The notes beneath the pieces were generated by a model that searched no databases, was not told the DNA's origin, and saw nothing but the letters and a program-made list of their open reading frames with translations. A stretch of 64,000 nt of DNA, taken from NCBI RefSeq assembly GCF_015767435.1, contig NZ_JADWOV010000285.1, positions 28,783-92,782 on the forward strand, given 5' to 3'. How positions within the stretch are numbered: position 1 is the first letter of the stretch; every line of letters starts with the position of its first letter. The position numbers were made by a program, and so were the translations under genes. Below, piece by piece: positions 8,705 to 17,422 of this stretch. The DNA is from Polaribacter sp. BAL334 (lineage in GTDB: Bacteria > Bacteroidota > Bacteroidia > Flavobacteriales > Flavobacteriaceae).

Positions 8705-9460
8705 ATGAAAGTTGTTATTATCGAAGACGAAAAACCCGCAGCAAGAAGACTCAGCAGAATGTTGGCAGCGTTGGATATGGAAGTGGAAGAAATGTTGCAT
8801 TCTGTTGAGGAATCCTTAAATTGGTTGCAAAACAACGAGCATCCTGAATTGATTTTTTTAGACATTCAATTGTCTGACGGATTGTCTTTCGAGATTTTTG
8901 AAGAAATAGAGGTAAAGAGCGCCATTATTTTTACGACGGCATATGATGAATATGCGTTGAGGGCCTTCAAATTGAATTCCATAGATTATTTGTTGAAACC
9001 CATTGACGAAGATGAATTGGCAGCAGCTGTGGCTCAATACAAAAAATCACAACCTAAAAAACAGGAAGTGATGGTCAATTTGGATGAGATTAAAAAACTG
9101 TTAGTCAATCCTTTAGATAGAAAATTCAAAAGACGTTTGTCTATCAAAGTGGGTGCGCATATTAAAATAATTTCAACAGATGCCATAGAGTGTTTTTACA
9201 GCGAAAACAAAGCAACCTATGCTTATACCCAAGAAAAAAGAAGTTTTTTATTAGACAATTCTTTAGAAACCTGGGAAGAACAATTGGATCCTGAGCAGTT
9301 TTTCAGAGTAAATCGCACCTTTATTGTAAACATTCATGCCATTAAAGACATTGTTTCGTATTCAAATTCGCGCTTAAAACTGATTTTAAATTCCTATTCA
9401 GAAACGGAAATTATTGTGAGTAGAGAACGTGTGAAGGATTTTAAGAGTTGGATAGAGTAA
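8705..9460 (+). CDS. LytTR-family response regulator (first copy)
   Basis: A 251-residue regulator. The receiver domain shows IIEDE (residues 5-9), phospho-acceptor Asp53 in FLDIQLSDG, the Thr in FTTAYDEY and the Lys in LLKPID. The C-terminal LytTR DNA-binding domain starts near residue 150 and includes FFRVNRTFIVNI. The last 60 or so codons are almost identical at DNA level to those of the second regulator at 11086, whereas the receiver domains differ widely. It is the likely partner of the kinase at 6626. Confidence 0.92.
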   Translation: MKVVIIEDEKPAARRLSRMLAALDMEVEEMLHSVEESLNWLQNNEHPELIFLDIQLSDGLSFEIFEEIEVKSAIIFTTAYDEYALRAFKLNSIDYLLKPIDEDELAAAVAQYKKSQPKKQEVMVNLDEIKKLLVNPLDRKFKRRLSIKVGAHIKIISTDAIECFYSENKATYAYTQEKRSFLLDNSLETWEEQLDPEQFFRVNRTFIVNIHAIKDIVSYSNSRLKLILNSYSETEIIVSRERVKDFKSWIE

Positions 9461-9481
9461 ATCAGTTCTGAGTTTAAAATT
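9299..9481 (+). repeat. Near-identical 3' end shared with the second LytTR gene (copy 1)
   Basis: Bases 9299-9429 match 11665-11795 without a single difference (131 bp). The following stretch to the stop differs at five positions, and the 27 bases spanning stop codon and trailer (GAGTAAATCAGTTCTGAG and on) are again identical. The rest of the two genes is clearly diverged. Confidence 0.93.
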
Positions 9482-9673
9482 AAATAATAATTTATTAATC
9501 ATCATTTACATCAATTTATAGTTTTAATTATTTGAGTTTTTTTCAAAATTATTTATAAAAAAGGGTTAAGAATTTTTTAAATTTCAATTCACTCACATAA
9601 AATAACAATTCACTATATTTTTGTTTTTATTAAGGATGATAAGTTACACATTTGATGAAAATTACAAATTATC

Positions 9674-11086
9674 ATGAAAATTTTCAAACCAATATTAATT
9701 GCCTTAAGTGTTACAATTCTTTTACATCTAATATCTGTTTTCGTTATTTATGCCCTAGATCATTTAGATAATGCAGAGATTCAAGATACAATAACTAATT
9801 TACCTTTATCTTTTTCTTTGTTTTTTATACCTATATTTTTCTCTTTATTTTTTTTTGATAAAAATAAAAGTAAGGTTGAAAATATATTTAAACCAGCATT
9901 AATTTCAATGGTATTATTGAGTTTATTTGAAATAATATTCTCTGTATTTTTTAGGAATAGGCCACATTTTAGCTATTTTGATGCAACTAACTTTAGAGTT
10001 TTTAGTATTGGATTTTTTATCTCCTTCTTTATTACAATTATTAAAATATTAGCCAATAGCAATTTAAACAAAAAGATTACAAATTATGAAAATATAAAAT
10101 TTCCTTGGAGACTTATATTTTTAATCCCATTTATTGCAAGTACAATCTATTCTTTAATAATTGTAATTGCTTCATCAGCAATTTCTAATTTGGTAACAAT
10201 TTGGTTTAGTTCTTTTCCTTTAGGTGTTATACTGACAATAATATCATTTCATTTTTTTAAAAAATTAAATAATAAGAATAGAAATCTCAAAATAGTGAGC
10301 TTTTATGTGGTTAGTATTTTAATTTTTGTTGCTTTTTGGATTTTATCACATTTAGTTTTTTCTCCTTTTATAAGGTCAGCAAACAATACTTTATTTATGT
10401 TAATTGTTCCATCAATAGTATTGTTTTCTCCTTATTTTTTATTTATAGTTTCGATTACTCATTTGAATTTTTTAAGAATAATCAATAATGAAGAAAAGCG
10501 ACAACTAACCCAACAATCTTTTGAGTCTCAATTGAATTATCAACAGTTGAAAAATCAATTAAGTCCACATTTTTTATTTAACAATATCAATGTTTTAACA
10601 AGCTTAATAGAAGAAAACCCTAAAAAAGCAGTCCAATTTTCAGAAAATCTATCAAATATTTATAGGTATTTTTTAGAGCAAGAAAAACAGGATGTTGTTT
10701 TGGTGAAAGATGAAATTAACTTTGCAAAAAGCTATTTAGAATTGCTTAAAGATAGGTTTGAAATTGGATTTAATTATTCAATTTCTGTTGATGAAGACGC
10801 TAAAGAAAAATACATTGTTTCTACAATTTTACAGCAAGTTTTAGAAAATGTAGTAAAACACAATACTATAAATGAGTCGAATTATATAGATGTAAAAATT
10901 ATATCAAAAAACAATTTTTTGATTGTTGAAAACAATAAAAATTCGAAGTTAAAAACGATTCAAAACTCTAAAAAAGGAATTGAAAACATTAAAAAAAGAA
11001 TTGCATTTTTTACAGATGAACAAGTAATCATTGAAAACACCGAAATAAAATATCTTATTAAATTACCCATTTTAGAAAAATTATAA
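9674..11086 (+). CDS. LytS-type sensor histidine kinase (second copy)
   Basis: A 470-residue membrane kinase. About eight hydrophobic segments lie between residues 5 and 270. The His_kinase domain has QLSPHFLFNNINVLTSL with His299, and the ATPase N-box is VLENVVKHN. It ends soon after the ATPase and lacks the C-terminal 2TM block of the first kinase. Codon use is more AT-rich than the neighbouring genes. The stop shares a base with the ATG of the regulator at 11086 (TAATG), so the two form a coupled pair. Confidence 0.88.
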   Translation: MKIFKPILIALSVTILLHLISVFVIYALDHLDNAEIQDTITNLPLSFSLFFIPIFFSLFFFDKNKSKVENIFKPALISMVLLSLFEIIFSVFFRNRPHFSYFDATNFRVFSIGFFISFFITIIKILANSNLNKKITNYENIKFPWRLIFLIPFIASTIYSLIIVIASSAISNLVTIWFSSFPLGVILTIISFHFFKKLNNKNRNLKIVSFYVVSILIFVAFWILSHLVFSPFIRSANNTLFMLIVPSIVLFSPYFLFIVSITHLNFLRIINNEEKRQLTQQSFESQLNYQQLKNQLSPHFLFNNINVLTSLIEENPKKAVQFSENLSNIYRYFLEQEKQDVVLVKDEINFAKSYLELLKDRFEIGFNYSISVDEDAKEKYIVSTILQQVLENVVKHNTINESNYIDVKIISKNNFLIVENNKNSKLKTIQNSKKGIENIKKRIAFFTDEQVIIENTEIKYLIKLPILEKL

Positions 11087-11826
11087 TGAAAGCAATAATT
11101 ATTGAAGACGAATTACCATCAGCAAGAAGATTAGAGCGTTTATTACAAGATTTTGAAATTGAGATTTTAATCCATTTAAATTCAGTAAAATCATCAGTTG
11201 CTTGGTTTCAAAAAAATGAGCAACCAGATCTTATTTTTTTAGATGTACAACTTTCAGACGGATTGTGTTTTGAAATTTTTAAGCAAGTTCATATTTCATC
11301 AAAAATAATTTTTACAACTGCATTTAGTGATTACAGCATTAAAGCGTTTGATTATAATAGTATTTCTTATTTATTAAAACCAATCAATACCCAAAAACTA
11401 GCTGAAGCGATTTTTAAAGCACAAAAAGTTGTTCAAAAAGAAACAGATTTAGCTGAGTTTAAAAAGTTATTTAGTAATTATTTTATCGAGAATTATAAAA
11501 ATTCATTTACTGTTAAAGTAGGGAAGAATATTAAAATAATTGAAACAAAGAAGGTGTATTGCTTTTATAGTTTTGATAACGCAACTTATTTAAAAACAGA
11601 TGAGGGAAATTATATTATAAATCATTCATTAACCAATTTAGAAACAGACTTAAATCCCAATGAATTTTTCAGAGTAAATCGCACCTTTATTGTAAACATT
11701 CATGCCATTAAAGACATTGTTTCGTATTCAAATTCGCGCTTAAAACTGATTTTAAATTCCTATTCAGAAACGGAAATTATTGTGAGTAGAGAACGCGTAA
11801 AGGACTTTAAGAATTGGATTGAGTAA
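11086..11826 (+). CDS. LytTR-family response regulator (second copy)
   Basis: A 246-residue regulator with IIEDE, Asp53 in FLDVQLSDG, FTTAFSDY and LLKPIN in the receiver domain and a C-terminal LytTR domain. Its last 54 codons are copied almost perfectly in the first regulator, including silent positions, so both proteins should read very similar DNA sites even though their receivers and kinases differ. This predicts convergence of two sensors on one set of targets. Confidence 0.92.
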   Translation: MKAIIIEDELPSARRLERLLQDFEIEILIHLNSVKSSVAWFQKNEQPDLIFLDVQLSDGLCFEIFKQVHISSKIIFTTAFSDYSIKAFDYNSISYLLKPINTQKLAEAIFKAQKVVQKETDLAEFKKLFSNYFIENYKNSFTVKVGKNIKIIETKKVYCFYSFDNATYLKTDEGNYIINHSLTNLETDLNPNEFFRVNRTFIVNIHAIKDIVSYSNSRLKLILNSYSETEIIVSRERVKDFKNWIE

Positions 11827-11847
11827 ATCAGTTCTGAGTTTAAAATT
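11665..11847 (+). repeat. Near-identical 3' end shared with the first LytTR gene (copy 2)
   Basis: Partner of the block at 9299-9481 at an offset of 2366 bases. The identity runs from inside the LytTR domain through the stop codon and into the trailer, so the exchanged tract is not limited to coding sequence. Confidence 0.93.
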
Positions 11848-11918
11848 TTAGATTCAAGGTTTCGCTTAAAATTTTATTTATTTCTGAGTTTTAAAGGTAT
11901 TAGAAAACAAATTATTTC

Positions 11919-11926
11919 TATTTTTG
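11919..11926 (+). promoter_or_regulatory. Candidate -7 box for tRNA-Ala
   Basis: TATTTTTG fits the Bacteroidota -7 consensus TAnnTTTG and lies 39 bases before the tRNA. No good -33 TTG is seen at the expected distance, so support is moderate. Confidence 0.4.
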
Positions 11927-11964
11927 ATGTCGATTACAAATGGCTTTAAGCCAAAAGCTTTTTC

Positions 11965-12038
11965 GGGGATGTAGCTCAGTTGGCTAGAGCGCTACGCTGG
12001 CAGCGTAGAGGTCGTGGGTTCGAGCCCCATCTTCTCCA
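11965..12038 (+). tRNA. tRNA-Ala (anticodon GGC)
   Basis: Cloverleaf elements are visible: acceptor GGGGATG, D-arm GCTC...GAGC, anticodon stem CTACG/CGTAG with loop CTGGCAG (anticodon GGC, reading GCC/GCU), T-arm GTGGG-TTCGAGC-CCCAT, acceptor 3' strand CTTCTCC and discriminator A. Position 6-67 of the acceptor is a T-T mismatch. The genome does not encode a full CCA (CA follows the discriminator). Its 3' end is repeated in altered form twice directly downstream. Confidence 0.93.
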
Positions 12039-12040
12039 CA

Positions 12041-12197
12041 AAATCGATCCTTTTTAAATTGAAAGTAATTTAAGAGGTCGTGGGTTCCCCCGAAGTTTCG
12101 GGGCCATCTTCTCCACAAAAACAAACTACTTTTTAAATTGAAAGTAATTTAAGAGGTCGTGGGTTCCCCCGAAGTTTCGGGGCCATCTTCTCCACAA
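12041..12197 (+). repeat. Two 79-bp tandem units with remodelled tRNA-Ala 3' ends
   Basis: Each unit holds TTTTTAAATTGAAAGTAATT followed by AAGAGGTCGTGGGTTC, which copies the variable and T-arm part of the tRNA, and ends CCATCTTCTCCACA like the tRNA 3' end. Between them the T-loop is replaced by a perfect-ended hairpin CCCCGAA-GT-TTCGGGG. The units start at 12041 and 12120. They lack the 5' half and anticodon and cannot be functional tRNAs. Confidence 0.9.
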
Positions 12198-12198
12198 T

Positions 12199-12235
12199 AA
12201 CCATTGATAATCTTATGATTGTTAATGGTTTTTTT
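12199..12235 (+). terminator. Rho-independent terminator after tRNA-Ala
   Basis: AACCATTGATAATC pairs with GATTGTTAATGGTT around TTAT, followed by a run of seven T. It ends the tRNA transcript after both tandem units, so these are probably transcribed with the tRNA. Confidence 0.8.
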
Positions 12236-12400
12236 GTGAAATCTCTTATTTTCACAATTCAATTCTACTTTCCATTTTCCTAAAACTATCCTCTGTGTGA
12301 AGCTATTTGTTTTTTGTTGGTATTTCGTATTTTGAAACTTTAAAATAAATAATCAATAGTAAACAAGCTATTCAGTATTGTATAATACTCCTCTTTATAT

Positions 12401-13522
12401 TTATTTCTTTTTATTGTTTAATTTTGGGGTAACATCTTTAATAGTATTTGTTTTAGAGGCATCATCATCAATGATTTGTTCTTTTACGGTGGCAAAATCA
12501 ATCGAATTTAAGTCAATTTTTCTGATTTGTCTGTTCCACATAGTATGGTAATAATACACTTTGTTTTTTAAGTCAGATGCAGAAGTTACCTGAGTTGCAC
12601 TAACGATGTCTGTTGGAAGATGGTCTTTTGGCATATGAGCACCAAGTGGAATATTAAAATTATCCAATATTCTAAAAGATTCAAAAACAGCGTCATTACT
12701 TGTTTCTAATGGACGACAAGAAGCAGTAAAAGCAGCTGCTCTCACAAATCTTGATGGGGGAGTAAAATCTCCAGGCAAGCCCATCAAACCTGAACCTCCT
12801 CCTAAAGGTTTTAAGGAATAGTCATCCAATTTCATTGGACTATTAGGATTTGTTGACAGGTTTAGATAATTTCTTTGATTTATCAAATGCCAATCATAAG
12901 TTGGCGAATTTGTGATAACACCAATATAGGGGTCATACACTTTTACTTCACCATTGTTTACGATTTCTATTATTTTACTGTTTCCACTTGGATCAACAAT
13001 TTTGAAATGAAAAGGAAGTGCAGCTCCTCCAAAATCTTTATTTTCAACATTTACTACAATTACACTATTCAAATTGGCAATAATTTCGTCAACTGTTTTA
13101 AATGAAGACAACATCCATTGCATCAAATCTCCTACACTCATTGATTTTTCAGCTTTTGCACTGTCATAAATTGCGTATTGAGCATAATCTGGCAAATAAT
13201 ATACTCCAACATAAAGCCCTTCTTCATTCAAACCATCAGGTCCATAAGGTTGACCATAAGCAGTTAGTGTTACAAAACCATATTTTCCATTCCATTTCTT
13301 TCCGTTATTGCCTTCAGGTGTTTGTCCTATAAATTTTTTATTTCTTGGCACCACTAAAATTTTGTTATGTTGTGCATCGTTCAGTGCCCATTCTACTGTA
13401 CGAGCTACCACAAATCCACCATCCTTTGATTTTAACGTAATTCCTGTACAAGGATATGCGCTAATGCTGAACATTAGGAAGGCTAAATTAACTGCAATAA
13501 TTTTTTTAAATGTATGATTCAT
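12401..13522 (-). CDS. Choloylglycine hydrolase family (linear amide C-N hydrolase), exported
   Basis: A 373-residue Ntn-hydrolase of the bile-salt hydrolase/penicillin V acylase family. A signal peptide (residues 1-23, hydrophobic [13 protein letters not shown]) is followed directly by the nucleophile Cys25 in [12 protein letters not shown], so cleavage would expose the catalytic cysteine. RTVEW (the conserved Arg of the active site) comes at about 41-45 and the later [22 protein letters not shown] matches the family. The substrate is not determined; in marine or free-living relatives N-acyl amides such as homoserine lactones are as possible as bile salts. It stands alone. Confidence 0.87.
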   Translation of the reverse strand: MNHTFKKIIAVNLAFLMFSISAYPCTGITLKSKDGGFVVARTVEWALNDAQHNKILVVPRNKKFIGQTPEGNNGKKWNGKYGFVTLTAYGQPYGPDGLNEEGLYVGVYYLPDYAQYAIYDSAKAEKSMSVGDLMQWMLSSFKTVDEIIANLNSVIVVNVENKDFGGAALPFHFKIVDPSGNSKIIEIVNNGEVKVYDPYIGVITNSPTYDWHLINQRNYLNLSTNPNSPMKLDDYSLKPLGGGSGLMGLPGDFTPPSRFVRAAAFTASCRPLETSNDAVFESFRILDNFNIPLGAHMPKDHLPTDIVSATQVTSASDLKNKVYYYHTMWNRQIRKIDLNSIDFATVKEQIIDDDASKTNTIKDVTPKLNNKKK

Positions 13523-13940
13523 TTTTTATTTTTTTTATTGTTACTAATCCAATTCCACTTAAAAAGGAACATCTATGTTACTGATTTTCAAATTTTTTAT
13601 CCCCAAAACAACTGTAAGTATTGATGACCAAGATAGGGGAGTTTGGCGAATGATTGTTACACTTTTTAGTAAAACCAAATATATTGATTTTCATTTATAA
13701 ACCATCAATTTGATTTTTTATTTGTTTGTTTTAGAATAGAGCTATTGATGGAAAATCAAATCCTTTAATACAAGTTATTTTTTTATATAAAAATGTATGA
13801 AATCATGATTGTTTAGAAATAAATCAATCTATTATTTTTCTTTAGAAAAGGAAATCGCTTTTAGTGTTTTATTCCGTTTGCGAGGATTTGCAATCCGTGT
13901 CCATAGCACTCTCTTTTTCAAAGCTAACATAACTTGTTGG
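13523..13940. other. Gene-free spacer upstream of the Ntn-hydrolase
   Basis: AT-rich with no convincing gene. Frames that open here on the minus strand run through the palindromic repeat and carry no recognised domain. The stretch should contain the promoter of the hydrolase gene but no clear TAnnTTTG box is seen. Confidence 0.5.
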
Positions 13941-14100
13941 TTGTCATTGAGTTTTAAATAAATTTGGCACGAATTCACGGATTTTTTATGAATCCAATAA
14001 ATGTAAATTTTCATCAAAGATGAAAACAATGATGGTGATGAAATCCTTACAATTGGTGAATTCGTGGCAAAAAAATCTATTTTATCATCCAATAAAAAAA
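13941..14100 (+). repeat. Palindromic intergenic repeat, copy B (forward)
   Basis: Same layout as copy A: TTGGCACGAATTCAC, GAATCCAATAAATG, inner hairpin TTTTCATC-AAA-GATGAAAA, GGTGATGAAATCC, GTGAATTCGTGGCAA, then AATCTATTTTATCATCCAAT. The left end has G for C at one position of the 15-base inverted repeat. It lies between the Ntn-hydrolase and the ParDE pair. Confidence 0.85.
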
Positions 14101-14205
14101 TTGCCACCAAAGGGTTAATTTAGTATTTGATATTCTTTATTGGTACGGATTTCAAAGTTGCGTTATTGGCTGTTTAAGACAAAGTTAGAGATTTCAATGT
14201 ACTTT

Positions 14206-14484
14206 TTAAAAATCTTGTCTTCCTATAATTGTGATGATTTCAATGTCATTTTCTTTGATATTGAAATAAATAGTATCCACTCCACAAACGCAAAATCTAT
14301 CAATATCTCTATATTTTGAATCAACTGGAAACATGTATGGATTAGCTATGATTTTATCAAAACAATCATGCAGCATTAAGAAATAGTTGTCTGCTTGCGC
14401 TTCCCCAAATTTATAAACCCCAAATTCATAAATTCGCCATAAATCTTCTTTTGCTTCACGTGTTAAAAAATAACTATATGACAT
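14206..14484 (-). CDS. parE: ParE/RelE-type toxin
   Basis: A 92-residue toxin of the RelE/ParE superfamily: it starts SYFLTREAKEDLWRIYEFG, has the helix with FDKIIANPYMFPVD and ends in beta strands with IYFNIKENDIEIITIIGRQ. The spacing matches plasmid-stabilisation ParE toxins. Its ATG lies inside the antitoxin gene (11-base overlap), the usual order antitoxin then toxin. ParE toxins target gyrase in characterised cases; that is family knowledge. The gene looks intact. Confidence 0.87.
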   Translation of the reverse strand: MSYSYFLTREAKEDLWRIYEFGVYKFGEAQADNYFLMLHDCFDKIIANPYMFPVDSKYRDIDRFCVCGVDTIYFNIKENDIEIITIIGRQDF

Positions 14485-14719
14485 TTAATCTTTTTTTGAA
14501 CTCGGCTAACATTTCTTCTTTAGTTTGTTTTGGAGCCAATCCACTTTTTAAACCTCTGTCAATTTTCATTTGCACAAAATCATGATACGCATCTCGTTCA
14601 CGTGCTTGCTTTATTAAATAATTAATAGCCTCACTTTTGCTGTTAAATTCTTCTTTGGCTACTTGCTCTTTTAACCATTCATCATTTTGATTGGCTAGAG
14701 TAATGCTTTGTCTTGACAT
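14474..14719 (-). CDS. parD: ParD-type ribbon-helix-helix antitoxin
   Basis: An 81-residue antitoxin. The N-terminal half (SITLANQNDEWLKEQV, SKSEAINYLIKQA) reads as a ribbon-helix-helix DNA-binding domain and the C-terminal half (SGLAPKQTKEEMLAEFKKRL) is the toxin-wrapping region. It is upstream of and overlaps the toxin. Autoregulation is expected from the family. Confidence 0.87.
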   Translation of the reverse strand: MSRQSITLANQNDEWLKEQVAKEEFNSKSEAINYLIKQARERDAYHDFVQMKIDRGLKSGLAPKQTKEEMLAEFKKRLNVI

Positions 14720-14867
14720 AATTATAACTATTTAGTGGTGTAAATATACACCAAATATTTTAAGTTACCATCTTTCAATTTTACCTGACACTGCTATTTT
14801 TACTTTTATAGGATGATGAGTTCACCAACCATTTTTTCAAAATCCAAACCTATTTATTTGTTGTTTT

Positions 14868-15899
14868 TTAGCGTTTGTGCGGATTCACGCCTTCAATTCG
14901 CGCACTAGTAAGTTTTACATACCTAGGATGTGAAATTTCTTCCAACCATTTTTTCGAAATGAATTCACTTTTTTGAATCCGCGAATCTACATGTTTAAAC
15001 AAATCATTTTCTTGCCACATGGGTTGTACAGACCAATTTACATTGATGTATGAAAATGCTTTGATCACATCTTTGTTATTATTTAGGGTATTGATAAAAG
15101 GCACAAACCAATTCTCCCACGCTTTTTTTGCTTGTTCAGGATTTGATAAAAAGGTATCAAAAAATTGTTTTCCATCATACAGGATAGGAGTAGCCTCTGC
15201 AATAAACACTGGTTTTTGATGCTTTCTGGCAAAAGTGAGCATTTCCTCATCAGGATTTTCAAAATACGAATACCCACACCAATCCACCAAATCATCCCCA
15301 GGATACCATTCTTCTAGTGTTTTTTGATCAGAACCATTTCCCTTTGATTGCCACACAAAAGCTACGTTATCCACCTTCATTTTGGCAAAGAGTGCATGAA
15401 TGCGTTTCCAAGCTGCTAAGTAATATTTTTTATCATAATGATTCCAATCCCAACCATCAAATTCGTAGCCAATTCGTAAAAATACAGGGCGTTTTGTTTC
15501 TTTTATCCATTCGCCCAACTCTTTTATCAAATCATCATGGGTGCCTTTAGCGGTCTTTTTTTCGTTGTCAACTAATGACAGTCCAATGGCGATTGCACTG
15601 TTTTTAAAATTGGGTGCATCTATATAACAGTGCGCACAACTGTCTTCTGCACCCCAATTGGCAATGCTTTTTAACCCATCATTTCCTTTTTGCACATATC
15701 CAAAGGAGGCTGCACCTTTGGCAAAACCAGTATATAAAGTGATTCCTGCAGGAATCTCAAAATGATCACAATACCCATCATTGTACTTTTCTAAACCACC
15801 AATAGCCCTCATATCTTGCCCAATAAAAAATAGGCAATCTCCATGATCAGGCTCAAATTTGGCTTTTAGGGTGTTGTTTTGAAAATTGGAGTTATTCAT
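14868..15899 (-). CDS. GH26-like glycoside hydrolase without a signal peptide
   Basis: A 343-residue (beta/alpha)8 hydrolase resembling family GH26. Likely acid/base Glu146 in LRIGYEFDGWDWNHYD and nucleophile Glu235 in VFIAEATPIL are both present with the expected spacing; FVWQSKG and WCGYSYFENPDEEM lie between. The ATG at 15899 is preferred; an in-frame TTG at 15929 is directly preceded by a stop. From either start there is no signal peptide, although most relatives acting on polysaccharides are exported. So the enzyme is either cytoplasmic, working on imported oligosaccharides, or has lost its export signal. The substrate is unknown. Confidence 0.75.
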   Translation of the reverse strand: MNNSNFQNNTLKAKFEPDHGDCLFFIGQDMRAIGGLEKYNDGYCDHFEIPAGITLYTGFAKGAASFGYVQKGNDGLKSIANWGAEDSCAHCYIDAPNFKNSAIAIGLSLVDNEKKTAKGTHDDLIKELGEWIKETKRPVFLRIGYEFDGWDWNHYDKKYYLAAWKRIHALFAKMKVDNVAFVWQSKGNGSDQKTLEEWYPGDDLVDWCGYSYFENPDEEMLTFARKHQKPVFIAEATPILYDGKQFFDTFLSNPEQAKKAWENWFVPFINTLNNNKDVIKAFSYINVNWSVQPMWQENDLFKHVDSRIQKSEFISKKWLEEISHPRYVKLTSARIEGVNPHKR

Positions 15900-15989
15900 T
15901 TCTAGGCCAAATATATGCTCTTCTTGCAATTACATTTTTTTTATTTGAAATTATCATAGTAATCGACGACTTTGGTGCGCTTTATATAT

Positions 15990-16748
15990 TTAAAGAGGAT
16001 AAACAATATCTAAATATCTGTATAATTTTCTAAGTTTCATGCGCCATTGAATACTAGCCATCCGCCAACTTTTATTATCATCTATAATGATAATATGATC
16101 ATTAGAGTGATTTGGTTTTATAGCATTTCTTTTTTTAGATCTATTATCAAAATTTAAAAGTTCTAAAGGATATTGTGATGGGCATTTATCATTATCTAAA
16201 TCAAAAATATTTTTATGTTCATCTTTGCTAAATATATTTTTTTTAACTCTAAGTGCTTCAAACAACTCTATGATTGGTATTTTTTCTGTAATAAAGTTTA
16301 GGTCGTAAATATCTTTTTTAGCGGCTCTATTTGAACTACTTATTAATTTAAATAAACCAATATCTTTAGTGCTTACTAATCTTAAACCTTCTAAAACCTC
16401 AACAGCATCCATCATTTTCATGTTTTGAATGATTTCAACTTTTATACAATCACCACAAGGTTTTGAAATAAAGCATCTAAAAAAACTATATTGGTCATTT
16501 ATTTTATCAGCTGGATAATCAGTACCTGTTACATTGGTTTATCCGTAAAAGGTTATAATTTCTTTTTCGATAGTTTCTAAATGCGTTACGCCCACAATTT
16601 CTTGGCAAAATAAATCGATGTCTTGTGATTCTCTGTGATTGAAACGAAAGGCTAAATTTGTTCCACCTGCAAGTGCAAACTGAGATAAACTTGGTAAGGA
16701 TTGTAATTCTTTAATTGTTTGTATGAGTACGTTTGATAGTGCACTCAT
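15990..16748 (-). pseudogene. AbiEii/AbiGii-type nucleotidyltransferase toxin, interrupted by one stop codon
   Basis: Read as one frame, 253 codons run from MSALSNVLIQTIKELQSL to LDIVYPL with a single in-frame TAA after IITFYG (near 16541-16539). Upstream lies the nucleotidyltransferase core LAGGTNLAFRFNHRESQDIDLF, downstream the continuation TNVTGTDYPADKINDQ, MMDAVEVLEGLRLVSTKDIGLFKL and the helical C-terminus. The frame on both sides is unbroken, so the gene appears to be killed by one nonsense change, or the stop is a sequencing error. The partner gene lies 4 bases upstream. AbiE-type toxins act in abortive phage infection as nucleotidyltransferases. Confidence 0.8.
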
Positions 16749-16752
16749 TTTC

Positions 16753-17040
16753 TTAAAACTTGTAGCGTAAAAAAGTAGGCTTGTTATAACGTTGTGATAC
16801 TAATCTACACACAGTATTGCTTATACGTTCTTTACTTTCTTTTAAGATAGTGTAAATTTCATTGGCATCATACACAGATTCTACTAATGCAATGTCTTTA
16901 GAAAAAGTATCTTCATTGGTAGTCATTAAAACTCTAGGAATAATAATAGCCTTATCTTTTTGAGCAGATAATTTAGTACTATCCATATCCCAAAAAGCTT
17001 GTTTAGGGAAAGTCTTTGCTATGTTTATTCTTTTTGCCAA
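16753..17040 (-). CDS. DUF6922-like small partner of the AbiEii-type gene
   Basis: A 95-residue protein (start MAKRINIAKTFPKQAFWDMD) with the pattern DKAIIIPRVLMTTNEDTF and a C-terminal Arg-rich stretch RLVSQRYNKPTFLRYKF. Short proteins of this kind regularly precede AbiEii-type toxins in Bacteroidota and are taken as their antitoxin or regulator. The toxin gene starts 4 bases after its stop. With the toxin broken it would now be an orphan. Confidence 0.65.
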   Translation of the reverse strand: MAKRINIAKTFPKQAFWDMDSTKLSAQKDKAIIIPRVLMTTNEDTFSKDIALVESVYDANEIYTILKESKERISNTVCRLVSQRYNKPTFLRYKF

Positions 17041-17422
17041 TGGTTTTGTAAATTAAAAAATGGTTTAAATACTTTACAAAAGTATACAATTTTATACTAT
17101 TAAAGCAACATGTATAACAGTTATTATCGTGTAAATGGATTATAAATCTTTATTAATTAGACGTTTAATGGTATTTTTAAATCCTAAATATGTTGTTAAA
17201 TGAACATGTTGGGTGAAATTGAATTTTAAAATAAATTTGCCTCGTATTCACTTGTTTCACAGCAGTATGTTGAATGTGATTCATTTATGGTTTGGCACGG
17301 AGTTAAAAAGTGTTGTATGTTTTGATCTCAGATATTCATAAGCCTAGAAGTCGTGTGACTTCGATGAGCAGGAGTAACTGCACGTCATTTTTTAAAAGAA
17401 ATCCTTTACCCATCCAACACCC
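17041..17422. other. Gene-free stretch with a decayed palindromic repeat (17212-17245)
   Basis: GAAATTGAATTTTAAAATAA followed by TTTGCCTCGTATTCAC (about 17216-17250) matches the left end of the intergenic palindromic repeat, but the remainder is lost or unrecognisable. A small hairpin GAAGTC-GTGT-GACTTC lies near 17349-17364. No gene is seen. Confidence 0.5.

Noticed and set aside
12041..12197. Two further tRNA-Ala genes
   Set aside because: Units lack the 5' half, the anticodon arm and a normal T-loop.
13832..14110. Reverse-strand frame of 92 codons
   Set aside because: More than half of it runs through copy B of the palindromic repeat, and no family is recognised.
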